This document shows, piece by piece, positions 27,126 to 38,487 of a DNA stretch of 64,000 nucleotides. Position 1 is the first letter of the stretch, and each line of letters starts with the position of its first letter. The notes below the pieces were generated by a model. The model had not been told where the DNA came from. It was given only the letters and a program-made list of their open reading frames with translations, and did no database searches. The DNA comes from Rhodoferax sp. (GTDB lineage Bacteria; Pseudomonadota; Gammaproteobacteria; Burkholderiales; Burkholderiaceae_C). The stretch is taken from contig NZ_JAURYQ010000044.1 of NCBI RefSeq assembly GCF_030653815.1, positions 1 through 64,000 of the forward strand. The letters are read 5' to 3'. Made by a program: the position numbers and the translations under genes.

Positions 27126-29491
27126 TCGCGTACCTTTAAAACGGCCACCAGATCCAGCCGGTCAATTTTGCGGCGCACCAGCAGCCCACTGGCGACACCG
27201 GCGGCCAGCACAATGAGCGCGGCCGAGGCGTACGTGGCGGGCGCAATGATGACCGGAAAGTCGATGCTGTCCGACGACATGAGTTGCATCATCAGCGACG
27301 CCAGCCCCCAGCCCGCCAGCGCGCCGAGCGGCAATGCCAGCAGCAGTTCGGCGCCCAACTCGGCCAGCAGGAGCACCGAGACCTCGGCGCGCGTCATGCC
27401 GAGCACGCGCAGACTGGCGAGTTCCCAGGCACGCTCGGACAGCGCAATGCGCGCCGCGTTGTAGATGATGCCCACCGCCATGGCCACCGCAAACAGCGTC
27501 AGGATGCCGCTGAAGATACCCATGGTGCGCGAGGTGGTCTTGTTGAAGTTGGCCAGCGACCCGGCCTTGTCAAACACCGCGTTGATACTGGGGGCCGCCT
27601 TGACCGCCGCCCAGAATGCACCCATGGCCTGGGGGTCAACTTGCAGCACGGCGTCGGCCACACCGGCGCCGTCGCGGGCCAAGGCGTTCATGGCATCCAA
27701 ATTCATGTAGAGCAATTTGCCGAACAGGGTGTGCACAATGTCGGTGACCTCAACCTCGGTGTGCACCTGGTTCCACAAGCGGAATTCGAGCTGGAGGCGG
27801 TCACCCACACGGGCACCGAGTTCCTCCGCCAGTAGCGCCGACAGCACCACGCCGTGCGCCGGCATGGGCACGGCACCGCGCTGCTCGTCGACCACGCGCA
27901 TCAACTGCGCATCGGGGCGGTAACCGGTCAGCGCGGTGTCGACACTGCGGCCCTGCAGTCGCACACGCACGGCCTCGGTGCGATAAGGTTCGGCATTGAT
28001 CACACCGGGCAGGCGCTTGAGGTCTTGCACCACCGTCAGTGGCACCGGGTGCTGAAAATTGACCAGAACGTCGCCCTGCTGCACCTGGCGGAACTGCACG
28101 TCAATGATGTGGGCAATGCCGTCGACCCAGAAGGCGCCCGAGATTTGCAGCGCCACCGCCAGCGCAATGCCGGTCACGGTGAAGGCGGCGCGCAGCGGGC
28201 GGCGCTCGAAATTGCGGATCGCCATGAGGGCGCCGGTGCTGACAAAACGGCCCAGCCCCAGTTGTTCAAGCAACGTGGGCTTGAAGAGCGGTGGCGACGG
28301 TGGCTGCATGGCTTGCGCCGGGGGCAGGCGGACCACGGCGTGAATGGCCGTCCAGGTGCCCAAGGCGGCCGCTGTGGCGGCAATGAGCGCCGAGGTCACG
28401 ATGAGCCAGGCGTCGGTGACGTAGGCCAGGCCGTTGAAGCGAAAGACCTCGTCGTACAGGCTCAGCATGCCCCGGCCAATCCAGACGCTCAAGCCCAGCC
28501 CCGCCAGCACGCCCAGGCCGGCAATGAGCATGGCGAGCTGGAGGTAATGCCAAGCAATCGCCGCGTCGCTGTAACCCAGCGCCTTGAGGGTGGCGATCTG
28601 GCTGCGCTGGGTGGCCACCTGGCGGCTCAGCACCACGTTGAGAATGAACATGGCCACGGCCAGAAAGATGGACGGCAACACGGTGCCCATGACCTTGAGC
28701 TGCGACAGCTCGTCGGCCACGATCTTGGACGAGAGCTGCTTGTCGCGCCCGACCGCGCCGATGGCGCCATAGGGTTCCAGTAGCCGGTCAACCGCTTCCA
28801 ACACTGGCGTCTCTGCCCTGCCCGCGTCGAGCCGCAGGGACGCCTGATTGAACGCGCCCTGCATGTCAAAGGCGTCGGTCATGCGTACGCGCTCGATCCA
28901 CCAGATGCCAAACTGCTGGTCGTCGGGCGCGCCGCCCTGTGAGGCAAACACGTACTCGGGCGAGGCCGCCGTGCCCACCAGCAACACGCGTTCGCGTTTG
29001 CCGTTGAGGATGGCGTGCACGCTGTCGCCGGGGTTCAGGCTGCGCGCGGCGGCAAAACGGTCGCTGACCAGCGCCTCCAGGGTGGCGCCCGGCTCGGGCC
29101 AGCGCCCGCGCTTGAGTGTCAGCGCGTTGATCCCCTGGCGACTGGCGTGCACCCGCGCCAGGTCGAGCCCGATAAAGCGCCCGGTCACCGGCACCACCAC
29201 GCCGGGCAGGTCGACCTGCGCGTCGAACACCACATCGAGCTTGACTTCGGCCACGCCATCAAGCGCAGCCAGGCGCTCGCGCAGTTGTATCGGGGCGCGC
29301 TTGACGTTGGCAAACACGTCAGCCAGCCGGTTGTCGCGGTAGAAGGCGTCGCGCGAGCCCTTGAGCGATTCGTGCACCGAGAACATGCCCACGAACCCGG
29401 CCACACCGATCGCCACCACCAGCGCAATGGTGAACGCCTGCGCACGCAGCCTTGTCAAGTCGCGCCAGAGCTTGATGTGGAGGGCTTTCAC
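27122..29491 (-). CDS. FtsX/MacB-family ABC transporter permease
   Basis: A 789-residue membrane protein with two FtsX domains: an N-terminal helix (about 17-40), a large periplasmic region, a helix cluster near 265-400, a second periplasmic region and a final cluster near 665-780. This is the LolC/YbbP-like duplicated layout. It starts with GTG at 29491, 7 bp after the ATPase stop, preceded by GGTGA. Such permeases use mechanotransmission to drive export of lipids, peptides or small molecules through the adaptor next door. Confidence 0.88.
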   Translation of the reverse strand: MKALHIKLWRDLTRLRAQAFTIALVVAIGVAGFVGMFSVHESLKGSRDAFYRDNRLADVFANVKRAPIQLRERLAALDGVAEVKLDVVFDAQVDLPGVVVPVTGRFIGLDLARVHASRQGINALTLKRGRWPEPGATLEALVSDRFAAARSLNPGDSVHAILNGKRERVLLVGTAASPEYVFASQGGAPDDQQFGIWWIERVRMTDAFDMQGAFNQASLRLDAGRAETPVLEAVDRLLEPYGAIGAVGRDKQLSSKIVADELSQLKVMGTVLPSIFLAVAMFILNVVLSRQVATQRSQIATLKALGYSDAAIAWHYLQLAMLIAGLGVLAGLGLSVWIGRGMLSLYDEVFRFNGLAYVTDAWLIVTSALIAATAAALGTWTAIHAVVRLPPAQAMQPPSPPLFKPTLLEQLGLGRFVSTGALMAIRNFERRPLRAAFTVTGIALAVALQISGAFWVDGIAHIIDVQFRQVQQGDVLVNFQHPVPLTVVQDLKRLPGVINAEPYRTEAVRVRLQGRSVDTALTGYRPDAQLMRVVDEQRGAVPMPAHGVVLSALLAEELGARVGDRLQLEFRLWNQVHTEVEVTDIVHTLFGKLLYMNLDAMNALARDGAGVADAVLQVDPQAMGAFWAAVKAAPSINAVFDKAGSLANFNKTTSRTMGIFSGILTLFAVAMAVGIIYNAARIALSERAWELASLRVLGMTRAEVSVLLLAELGAELLLALPLGALAGWGLASLMMQLMSSDSIDFPVIIAPATYASAALIVLAAGVASGLLVRRKIDRLDLVAVLKVRE

Positions 29492-29498
29492 GACAAGG

Positions 29499-30272
29499 TC
29501 ACCAGTTCAGGCTGGACGCCGCCACCTTGTGCGCGTTAACGCGGGTTTCCACAATACGGCCGTCGGCCAGGCGCAGCACGCGGTCGGCCATGTCGGCAAT
29601 GGGCGCGTTGTGGGTGATGACGATGGTGGTGGTGCCGAGCGTGCGGTTCACGTGCTCGATGGCTTGCAACACCATGACGCCAGTGGCGCAATCCAGCGCA
29701 CCGGTGGGTTCGTCGCACAGCAGGACTTCGGGTTGCTTGGCAATGGCACGGGCGATGGCCACACGCTGCTGCTCACCGCCCGAGAGCTGGGAGACAAAAT
29801 GGTCTTGACGCTCACCCAGGCCCACCAGCGCCAGCGCGTCCTCGGGTTTCATGGGGTGCTCGGCCAGGTCGGTGACCAAGGCCACGTTTTCACGCGCCGT
29901 CAGGCTGGGAATGAGGTTGTAAAACTGAAAGACAAAACCCACGTGCTCGCGCCGGTAACGCGTGAGTTCGGCATCACCCGCACCAATGAGCTCGTGGGTG
30001 TTGCCGCCATGCGTCCAACACGCCGAACCGCTGGTGGCCGAGTCCAGGCCGCCCAGAATGTTGAGCAGCGTGGACTTGCCGCTGCCCGAGGCGCCGAGCA
30101 GCACGACAAATTCGCCACGCACAATGTCCAGGTCGACACCGCGCAGGGCGTGCACGGCGGTGTCGCCCGCGCCATAGACCTTGGTCAGGCCACGCGCCGT
30201 GAAAACCAGTGGGGGGTCGGCAGTTGGGGTGTCCATCATGTCCAGTGCAGGGTGAAAATTCGCATGCGTCAT
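29499..30272 (-). CDS. ABC transporter ATP-binding protein (LolD/MacB-type)
   Basis: A 257-residue ATPase with Walker [13 protein letters not shown] near residue 58, the Q-loop [18 protein letters not shown], the signature [14 protein letters not shown], Walker [13 protein letters not shown] and the switch histidine in VITHNAP. It is the first gene of the three-gene export operon. The segment between Walker A and the Q-loop contains a short insertion ([14 protein letters not shown]). In-frame methionines at positions 12-13 are alternative starts. Confidence 0.92.
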   Translation of the reverse strand: MTHANFHPALDMMDTPTADPPLVFTARGLTKVYGAGDTAVHALRGVDLDIVRGEFVVLLGASGSGKSTLLNILGGLDSATSGSACWTHGGNTHELIGAGDAELTRYRREHVGFVFQFYNLIPSLTARENVALVTDLAEHPMKPEDALALVGLGERQDHFVSQLSGGEQQRVAIARAIAKQPEVLLCDEPTGALDCATGVMVLQAIEHVNRTLGTTTIVITHNAPIADMADRVLRLADGRIVETRVNAHKVAASSLNW

Positions 30273-30397
30273 ACAACACTCTTTGAATTTTCACCAAGAC
30301 ACCGCGGGCCAACATTGCGTTATGTCGACTTTTGGGAAAGTAAGTTTTAAATGGGCGAAAAAGTGAATTTCATACGCGTCAAGTACGCCAATGGCGG

Positions 30398-31720
30398 CTA
30401 AATCGCCTGAGAAATGATGGTCCTTTCAACCAGGCGGTCATCGCCCAGCACGATCATGGCGAACAGCAGTTCGTCCAGACTTTCTGCCAGGGCCGTCCTG
30501 CGCGCCAGCAAGGGCGTGGCCTGCGGGTTCAACACCACAAAATCAGCCTCGCAGCCCGGTTGCAGGTTGCCCACCACACCAGCCAGGCCAAGCGCCTGCG
30601 CTGCGCCGGCGGTGTGCTGCCACCACAGGTTCTGGGGACTCAAGCTCACGCCCGGTTTGGTCTGCCCTTCCCGGCCCACGGTGTAGGCCGCCAGCATGGT
30701 ATGAAACGGACTGAAGCTGGTGCCGCCGCCGACATCGCTGGCCAGCCCGTACTGAAACCCTACGCGGTCGGCGCCGGCATAGTCGAAGAAGCCACTGCCC
30801 AGAAACAGGTTGCTGGTGGGGCAAACAGCGCCAGCTGCGCCAGTGTCACGCATCAAGGCGCGGTCAGCATCGTCAAAATGGATGCAGTGGGCGTAGATGG
30901 CGCGTTCGCGCAGCAAACCAAAGTCAGCATACGTGGACAGATAACTGTCGGATGCCGGAAAAAGATCGCGCGCCCAGGCAATCTCTTCGTGGTTTTCTGC
31001 GACATGGGACTGAATCCAGACCTCCGGGTGGCGGGCGGCCAGCTCGCCCGCACCGCGCAACTGGGCATTGGAACTGGTGGGCGCAAAACGCGGTGTGATT
31101 GCGTAGCCCAAGCGGTCGACGCCATGCCACCGCTGAATCAGCGCCTCAGAGGCCAGCAGACTTTGCTCTGTGGCATCGGATGCGCCCCGCATGGAGGGCT
31201 GGTTGAGCAACTCGGCCGGCGCATGGCGGTCCATCAGGCACAAACCGGTGATCAGGCGCATGTGATGTTTTTGCGCCTCGGCAAAAAAGGCCTGCACCGA
31301 TGCCGGGTGCGAGGTGGCGAAGGTGAGCGCGGTGGTCACGCCCTGGCGCAGCAGCTCCGCAATGAAAAATTGCGCCGCCTCGGTGCTGTAGTCGGGCGAC
31401 GCAAAGCGCCTTTCTTCCGGGAAGGTGTAGTTTTCCAGCCAGGGCAGCAAGCCTTCGGCGGGTGAGCCGATCACATTGGTTTGCGGGTAGTGGCTGTGCA
31501 GGTCGACAAAACCTGGGGCAATGAGGCGACCGGGCCAATGCGTCACGTCCAAATCAGAAAACCGTGCGCGCAGTTCGTGCCAGGGTCCGACGGCCTGCAC
31601 CACCTCCCTGCCCTGCGCGTTGGCTCCAAGCACCAGCAAGCCGTCTGACTCGTAGATGGCAGACTGGCCAGGGTCACGGTCAGTGGCGAAGCGGAGGATG
31701 GCGGCGCGGTAGGCTTTCAT
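30398..31720 (-). CDS. guaD: Guanine deaminase
   Basis: A 440-residue amidohydrolase that converts guanine to xanthine and ammonia. Zinc ligands and active-site motifs are PGFVDLHSHYPQTNVIGS (near 70), GLCLMDRHAP, HVAENHEEI (near 238), AHCIHFDDADRALM and SDVGGGTSFSPFHTM (near 328), all as in GuaD. The position next to adenine/adenosine deaminase and xdhAB supports a role in purine breakdown, with xanthine passed to xanthine dehydrogenase. It is divergent from the VUT transporter gene, with 88 bp between starts. Confidence 0.93.
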   Translation of the reverse strand: MKAYRAAILRFATDRDPGQSAIYESDGLLVLGANAQGREVVQAVGPWHELRARFSDLDVTHWPGRLIAPGFVDLHSHYPQTNVIGSPAEGLLPWLENYTFPEERRFASPDYSTEAAQFFIAELLRQGVTTALTFATSHPASVQAFFAEAQKHHMRLITGLCLMDRHAPAELLNQPSMRGASDATEQSLLASEALIQRWHGVDRLGYAITPRFAPTSSNAQLRGAGELAARHPEVWIQSHVAENHEEIAWARDLFPASDSYLSTYADFGLLRERAIYAHCIHFDDADRALMRDTGAAGAVCPTSNLFLGSGFFDYAGADRVGFQYGLASDVGGGTSFSPFHTMLAAYTVGREGQTKPGVSLSPQNLWWQHTAGAAQALGLAGVVGNLQPGCEADFVVLNPQATPLLARRTALAESLDELLFAMIVLGDDRLVERTIISQAI

Positions 31721-31808
31721 GGGTGTAGAGCTTACCCAAATTGCGGGCTACGGTTATGAACCTTATTGGACTGTGCAGGCCACATTCGGCTGTTGCGATA
31801 ATTAAGGC

Positions 31809-32354
31809 ATGAAAAAATCCCTGCAAATCCCCCTCTTGACGCTCTGGCGGCCTATTTTGGCCATGTTGGTCGTGATTGTTGCGTCCAATTACCTGGTGCA
31901 ATTTCCCATCAACGACTGGCTGACCTGGGGCGCTTTCACCTTCCCGGTGGCCTTTTTGGTGACCGACCTGACCAACCGCGCGGTCGGCAGCCAGGCCGCC
32001 CGCCGCGTGGCCTGGACCGGTTTTTCCATTGCCGTTCTGGTGTCTTTGGCGCTGGCGCCCTGGCGCATTGCCGTGGCCTCGGGCATCGCGTTCATTGTCG
32101 GCCAGTTGCTTGACATTGCGGCGTTCAACAAGCTGCGCGCGATGTCCTGGTGGAAAGCACCGCTGATCGGCTCGGTGGTGGCTTCGGTGGTTGACACTGG
32201 CATCTTCTTTTACCTGGCTTTTGCCGGCTCCGACATGGACTGGCTGATGCTGGCCACGGGCGACCTGGGCATCAAATGGCTGATGGCCGCCGTGCTGCTG
32301 GCGCCCTACCGCGTGATGCTGCCGCGCCTGCAACTCTGGGTGCCGGTGCGTTGA
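31809..32354 (+). CDS. VUT-family (YhhQ-like) purine/queuosine-precursor transporter
   Basis: A 181-residue membrane protein with about six hydrophobic segments. The TFPVAFLVTDLTNRAVGSQAARR segment is the family signature. E. coli YhhQ imports the queuosine precursors preQ0/preQ1, which are guanine derivatives. In this purine locus it could carry preQ bases or another deazapurine/purine, but specificity cannot be read from the sequence. It is convergent with the deaminase gene. Confidence 0.85.
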   Translation: MKKSLQIPLLTLWRPILAMLVVIVASNYLVQFPINDWLTWGAFTFPVAFLVTDLTNRAVGSQAARRVAWTGFSIAVLVSLALAPWRIAVASGIAFIVGQLLDIAAFNKLRAMSWWKAPLIGSVVASVVDTGIFFYLAFAGSDMDWLMLATGDLGIKWLMAAVLLAPYRVMLPRLQLWVPVR

Positions 32355-32370
32355 TCAACCACCGCCTGGT

Positions 32371-33471
<1,101 letters not shown>

Positions 33472-33476
33472 TCAGT

Positions 33477-34637
33477 TTACTTGGCGCCCGGCACCTTGCC
33501 GTCCACGCCCTTGACGTAGAAGTTCAGGCCACCCAGGAACTTGTCGTCGGCCACCGTGTCTTTGGCCACCTGCACCTTGCCGGTGTTGTCGGTGATGGGG
33601 CCTTTCCAGATGGCAAAGCTGCCATCGGCCAGGCCTTTTTTGACCTCTTCGACTTTGGCCTTGGTTTCGGCGGGCACGTCTTCGGCGATCGACACGATGT
33701 CGATCGCGCCTTCCTTCACGCCCCACCAGGAGTGGGCACCCGCGCCAGCTTTCCAGCTGCCGTCGAGCGCTTCCTTGGTGGCCTTGATGTAGTACGGGCC
33801 CCAGTTAATCACCGCAGAGGCCAAGTGCGCTTTGGGACCATAGGCGGTCATGTCGGAGTCCCAACCAAAGGCGCGTTTGCCCTTGGCTTCGGCGGTCTTG
33901 AGCACGGCGGGGGAATCCGTGTTCTGGAACAGCACGTCAGCGCCACCATTGATCAGGCTGGTGGCGGCTTCGGTTTCTTTCGGTGGGTCGAACCAGCCGT
34001 TGACCCAGACCACCTTGGTCTTGACCTTGGGGTTGCTCGACTGTGCACCGAGCGTGAAGGCGTTGATGTTACGGATCACTTCAGGGATCGGGATGGAGCC
34101 GACCACACCCAGGGTGTTGGTTTTGGTCATCTTGCCGGCGATCACACCCGCCATGTACGCGCCTTCATAGGTGCGGCTGTCGTAGGTGCGCATGTTGTCG
34201 GCCTGCTTGTAGCCGGTGGCATGTTCGAACTTGACGCCCGCGTTGTCAGCCGCCACCTTGATCATGGGCTCCATGTAGCCAAAGGTGGTGCCAAAAATGA
34301 GCTTGTTACCCTGACCCGCCATGTCGCGCAGCACACGCTCGGCATCGGCCGATTCAGGCACGTTTTCGACAAAGGAAGTGACTATCCTGTCGCCAAACTC
34401 CGCCTCCAGCGCCTTGCGACCGTTGTCGTGGGCAAAGGTCCAACCGCCGTCGCCGACCGGGCCGACGTAGGCAAAGGCAATTTTGAGGGGCTCGGGCTTG
34501 GCCGGTTCCGCAGCCACCGGTGCAGCAGCCGGGGCAGGCGCGGGCTCTTCCTTCTTGCCGCAGCCCACCAGCGCGGCAACGGCCACAGCGGTGAGGGCTG
34601 CTACTTTGAGCAGCGAACGTTTTTGCAGATCAGTCAT
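33477..34637 (-). CDS. BMP-family ABC transporter substrate-binding lipoprotein
   Basis: A 386-residue lipoprotein with signal peptide ending AALVGCGKKEE (lipidated cysteine near residue 26) and an alanine/proline linker. The Bmp domain follows: KIAFAYVGPVGDGGWTFAHDNG, TSFVENVPESADAERVLRDMA, GVVGSIPIPEVIRNINAF, VNGWFDPPKETEAA. Members such as PnrA and BmpA bind nucleosides; here purine nucleosides or bases are likely from context. It is the last gene of the transporter operon (ATPase, two permeases, binding protein) and carries a strong terminator after it. Confidence 0.9.
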   Translation of the reverse strand: MTDLQKRSLLKVAALTAVAVAALVGCGKKEEPAPAPAAAPVAAEPAKPEPLKIAFAYVGPVGDGGWTFAHDNGRKALEAEFGDRIVTSFVENVPESADAERVLRDMAGQGNKLIFGTTFGYMEPMIKVAADNAGVKFEHATGYKQADNMRTYDSRTYEGAYMAGVIAGKMTKTNTLGVVGSIPIPEVIRNINAFTLGAQSSNPKVKTKVVWVNGWFDPPKETEAATSLINGGADVLFQNTDSPAVLKTAEAKGKRAFGWDSDMTAYGPKAHLASAVINWGPYYIKATKEALDGSWKAGAGAHSWWGVKEGAIDIVSIAEDVPAETKAKVEEVKKGLADGSFAIWKGPITDNTGKVQVAKDTVADDKFLGGLNFYVKGVDGKVPGAK

Positions 34638-34698
34638 GTCATTTCCTTATCAAGGGACGGGTTGGACAACGAGAAAAAAGCATTATGAACCTGAAAAT

Positions 34699-35619
34699 TC
34701 AGGCTCCTGGGTAAAACGGTTTACCCAGGCTGGTGGGCATGTTGATACGGATCCACTGCGGGTTGCGCGAGATCAGCGCCAGCACCACGATGGTGGCTAC
34801 ATAGGGCAACATCGTCAGGAACTGCGGCGGCACTTCAACGCCGATGCCCTGCAGGTGAAACTGCAGCATGGTGACCCCACCAAACAGATAGGCCCCCAGC
34901 AGCACGCGGGCCGGGCGCCAGGTGGCGAAGGTGGTGAGGGCCAGCGCAATCCAGCCTTTGCCGGCCACCATGCCCTCAACCCACAAGGGGGTGTAAACCA
35001 CAGACAGGTAAGCCCCGGCCAGGCCACACAGCGCGCCGCCGGTCACCACGGCCAGCAGCCGGATCAGGCGCACCGGGTAACCCAGCGCATGAGCTGATTC
35101 CGGGCTTTCACCGACACTGCGTAGCACCAGGCCGTTGCGGGTGCGGTACAAAAACCAGATCAGCAGCAGCGCCAGCACCACCGTCAGGTAGACCAGCGGG
35201 TGGTGGCGGAACAGGGCGGGGCCAAACCAGGGTATATCAGACAGGCCGGGAATGGCAAAGCTGGCGCGCTCGGGGATTCTGGCCTGCACAAAATTGGTGC
35301 CGACAAAGGCTGAAAACCCGGTGCCAAACAGGGTGAGGGCCAGGCCGGTGGCGTACTGGTTGGTGTTGAGCCAGATCACCAGCACACCAAAAATGGCCGC
35401 CAACAACGCGCCCACGGCCATGCCCGCAACAAAACCCGCCAGATCAGACCCGGTAGTGACCACGGTGGCAAAGCCGGCTATGGCCGCGCACAGCATCATG
35501 CCGTCGGCACCCAGGTTGACGATGCCCACCTTTTCATTGATCAACAGGCCTAAAGCGGCGATGGCCAGCACCGTGCCGGCGTTGAGCGTGGCGGCCAGCA
35601 GCAAGGCGTAGGATTCCAT
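34699..35619 (-). CDS. BMP-type ABC transporter permease (second)
   Basis: A 306-residue permease of the BPD_transp_2 family with about eight to ten hydrophobic segments, including NEKVGIVNLGADGMMLCAAIAGF near residue 29 and an FLYRTRNGLVLRSVGESPESAHALGY coupling loop near 170. Its ATG overlaps the TGA of the preceding permease (TGATG), indicating coupling; a GTG at 35631 is an alternative. With its partner it forms the channel of a nucleoside/purine importer. Confidence 0.9.
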   Translation of the reverse strand: MESYALLLAATLNAGTVLAIAALGLLINEKVGIVNLGADGMMLCAAIAGFATVVTTGSDLAGFVAGMAVGALLAAIFGVLVIWLNTNQYATGLALTLFGTGFSAFVGTNFVQARIPERASFAIPGLSDIPWFGPALFRHHPLVYLTVVLALLLIWFLYRTRNGLVLRSVGESPESAHALGYPVRLIRLLAVVTGGALCGLAGAYLSVVYTPLWVEGMVAGKGWIALALTTFATWRPARVLLGAYLFGGVTMLQFHLQGIGVEVPPQFLTMLPYVATIVVLALISRNPQWIRINMPTSLGKPFYPGA

Positions 35620-36674
35620 CACTTGCTCCACTTCATACGGTAATTGACCAGCGTGTCGCAGGCCAGCAGGCTGAACAGCAGCAGCCCTTGAAACACCCCG
35701 GTGAGCGACTTGGTCAGCCCCAGGCGCGACTGCGCGAGCTCACCACCAATGTAAAACATGCTCATCAGAAGGGCAGAAAACACCATGCCGACCGGGTGCA
35801 AACGGCCGACAAAAGCCACGATGATGGCGGCAAACCCGTAGCCGGCCGGCACATAGGGCGTGAGCTGCCCGATAGGGCCAGCCACTTCCAGGGCACCGGC
35901 CAGGCCGGCCGCGCCGCCCGACATCAGCAGCGCCGTCCACAGCGCCTTGCGCGAAGAAAAGCCGGCATAACGAGCCGCCGCCGGCGCCAGCCCGCCCACC
36001 TGCAAGGCCAGGCCAGCGCGGGTGCGAAACAAAAACACCCACAGCCCGGCCACGCTGAGCAGCGCCAGCAGCGCGCCAATACTCACACGCGAGCCCTCGA
36101 ACAAGCGTGGAATGCGCGTCACCGCCTCAAAGGTCTTGCTTTGCGGAAAATTGAAGCCCATCGGGTCTTTCCACGGCCCGCCGACCAGATAACTCAGCAA
36201 CTGCACCGCCACATAGACCAGCATCAGGCTGACCAGGATTTCATTGGCGTGAAAGCGGTCACGCAACAGCGCCGTGAGGCTGGCCCACAACATGCCGCCC
36301 AGTACGCCGGCGAGCAGAATGGGCAGCACGATCCAGCGGCTGCTGTCGGCATTGGCCAGCAACGCGATGCCGCCGGCAAAAATGGCACCGATGATGTACT
36401 GGCCTTCAGCGCCAATGTTCCACACATTCGACCTGAAACACACCGCCAGACCCAATGCAATGATGAGCAACGGCGTGGCCTTGACCAGCAATTCACCCAG
36501 GGCGTAGGCGTTGTGGATGGGCAGCCAGAAAAACATTTCCAGGCCCTTGAGCGGGTCCTTGCCGAGCATGGAGAACATCAGCGCCCCGATCAGCACCGTG
36601 AACAGCAGCGCCAGCAAAGGTGAGCCATAGGTCCAGAACCTGGAGGGCTCCGGGCGCGCTTCAAGCTTGAACAT
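35619..36674 (-). CDS. BMP-type ABC transporter permease (first)
   Basis: A 351-residue permease with many membrane segments and the conserved NIGAEGQYIIGAIFAGG element (near 87) and FRTRAGLALQVGGLAPAAARYAG coupling loop. The ATG at 36674 overlaps the end of the ATPase gene by 14 bp and is preceded by AGGAG; the open frame continues further upstream but is not conserved. The protein resembles NupP/YufP-type guanosine permeases. Confidence 0.9.
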   Translation of the reverse strand: MFKLEARPEPSRFWTYGSPLLALLFTVLIGALMFSMLGKDPLKGLEMFFWLPIHNAYALGELLVKATPLLIIALGLAVCFRSNVWNIGAEGQYIIGAIFAGGIALLANADSSRWIVLPILLAGVLGGMLWASLTALLRDRFHANEILVSLMLVYVAVQLLSYLVGGPWKDPMGFNFPQSKTFEAVTRIPRLFEGSRVSIGALLALLSVAGLWVFLFRTRAGLALQVGGLAPAAARYAGFSSRKALWTALLMSGGAAGLAGALEVAGPIGQLTPYVPAGYGFAAIIVAFVGRLHPVGMVFSALLMSMFYIGGELAQSRLGLTKSLTGVFQGLLLFSLLACDTLVNYRMKWSK

Positions 36675-38253
36675 GGTGCGCTCCTGGGGCAAGGGACAAG
36701 GCAGACTCGGTGGTCTCTTCAAGCTCGGCCAGATGGCGCTGCAGATCTTCGTCCCACAGCCCGCTCATCCAGACCCCGATGCGCTCAATGCTGGCCTCGG
36801 CCATGGGCACTGACGGCGACAACTGGCCCTTGGCAATCACATGCAGCCGGTCACTCACCTCAAACAATTCTTCGAGTTCCTCACTGACGACCAGCACCGC
36901 ACAACCGGCATCGCGCAGCGCCAGAATTTCACCCCGGATTTGTGCCGCCGCACCCACATCGACACCCCAGGTCGGCTGCGACACGATGAACAGCTTGGGC
37001 CGTGCGTCGATCTCACGGCCGACAATGTACTTTTGCAGATTGCCACCCGAGAGTGACCGCGCCAGCGCACGCGGGCCGCCGGCCTTGACGTTGAAGGTTT
37101 TGATGAGCTGCGCAGCGTGCTGCTCCAGCGCGCCCACCTTGATCCAGCCGCCGACAAATTTCGGCAGGGAAATGGCGCCGGTGCGTGTCAACAGCAGGTT
37201 GTGCGCCAGGCTCAGGTTGGGCACAGCGCCACGCCCGAGCCGCTCTTCGGGTACGAAGTGCAGGCCGAGTTTGCGGCGTTCACCCGGGTGCAGGGCCGAG
37301 ACATCGGTGTCGCCCATGCGAATGCTGCCTTTGGGCGCACGGCAGTCTTCGCCCGACAAGGCCAGCATGAGTTCCTTTTGGCCATTGCCCGAGACACCGG
37401 CAATACCCACCACCTCGCCGGCGCGCACCTGCAGATCAATACCTTCGAGGTCGATACCAAACTGGTCCTCGCGCGCCAGGCTGAGCCCCTTCACGTCGAG
37501 TACCACGGGGCCGGCTTTTTGCGGCCGGTGCTGCAATTGCGGTGGCTCAGCGCCGATCATCAGGCGTGACAGGGAAGCATTGGATTCCTCTGCGGGATTG
37601 CAGACGCCGGTCACCTTGCCACCCCGCAACACGGTGCAGGCGTTGCAGAGCTCGCGGATTTCATGCAATTTGTGGCTGATGTACAAAATGCTGCAGCCCT
37701 CGCTGGCCAGCTTTTTCAACACCACGAAAAGCTTGTCAACCGCCTGCGGCGTCAGAACTGAAGTGGGTTCATCCAGAATCAGCAACTCGGGGCGCGTCAG
37801 CAAGGCGCGAATGATTTCCACCCGCTGCATCTCACCCACACTGAGGGTGTGCACCGGGCGTTCGGGGTCGATGTCGAGTCCATACTCGGTGGCTTTGGCG
37901 ACGATGCTGGCGGTGACCTGGTCCAGGGAATTGCGTGCCAGGCCGAGCCAGACGTTTTCAGCCACGGTCAAGGTGTCGAACAAATTGAAGTGCTGAAACA
38001 CCATGCTGATACCGTTGGCGCGCGCGTCCTTGGGGTTGCGGATCTGCATGAGCTGACCGTTGATGCGGACCTCGCCGGCATCGGGCTTGACCGAGCCGTA
38101 AATGATTTTCATCAGGGTGGACTTGCCAGCGCCGTTTTCACCGAGCACCGCGTGGGTCTCGCCGGGCATCACCGTCAGGTTCACGTCACTGTTGGCGACC
38201 ACGCTGGGGTAGCGCTTGGTGATGCCTGTGAGCTGAAGACGGGGCGTGATCAT
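36661..38253 (-). CDS. BMP-type ABC transporter ATP-binding protein (two ATPase domains)
   Basis: A 530-residue protein with tandem ABC domains, as in sugar and nucleoside importers. The first has Walker A GENGAGKSTLMK near residue 37, signature LSVGEMQRVEI and Walker B LLILDEPTSVL. The second is less canonical, with GVSGNGQKELM in place of Walker A and LARSLSGGNLQKYIVGREI, and its Walker B region is RPKLFIVSQPTWGVD rather than the usual glutamate form. That asymmetry is normal for the RbsA/NupA-like class. It heads the importer operon and is divergent from xdhA. Confidence 0.92.
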   Translation of the reverse strand: MITPRLQLTGITKRYPSVVANSDVNLTVMPGETHAVLGENGAGKSTLMKIIYGSVKPDAGEVRINGQLMQIRNPKDARANGISMVFQHFNLFDTLTVAENVWLGLARNSLDQVTASIVAKATEYGLDIDPERPVHTLSVGEMQRVEIIRALLTRPELLILDEPTSVLTPQAVDKLFVVLKKLASEGCSILYISHKLHEIRELCNACTVLRGGKVTGVCNPAEESNASLSRLMIGAEPPQLQHRPQKAGPVVLDVKGLSLAREDQFGIDLEGIDLQVRAGEVVGIAGVSGNGQKELMLALSGEDCRAPKGSIRMGDTDVSALHPGERRKLGLHFVPEERLGRGAVPNLSLAHNLLLTRTGAISLPKFVGGWIKVGALEQHAAQLIKTFNVKAGGPRALARSLSGGNLQKYIVGREIDARPKLFIVSQPTWGVDVGAAAQIRGEILALRDAGCAVLVVSEELEELFEVSDRLHVIAKGQLSPSVPMAEASIERIGVWMSGLWDEDLQRHLAELEETTESALSLAPGAHHVQA

Positions 38254-38377
38254 GAACGGATTTGTCGATTAAATAAGGTGTCGTTTTTACCAGCAAAATG
38301 CCCTGAAATCTGCAATTTGGCGCTGACCGGGACGGGCTGCATCAGAAAAAAATACAGCAAGATCAATGCCAGTGCTT

Positions 38378-38404
38378 CCCGGATGGCGCTTCGCTGCATC
38401 CGGG
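38378..38404. repeat. REP-like palindrome in the importer-xdhA intergenic region
   Basis: CCCGGATG and CATCCGGG flank an 11-base GCGCTTCGCTG loop that itself can pair GCG/CGC. This looks like the dispersed CGGATGGCGCTTCGCTGCATCCGG palindromes of many proteobacterial genomes. It lies between two divergent promoters, about 125 bp from the ATPase gene start. Confidence 0.6.
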
Positions 38405-38487
38405 CTACAGACCACACCGAGACCGGGTACGACATTTGCTCTATGCTTGTGGCCGTGGTGCCACCGATCATCCTCCATCCCTAGCCA

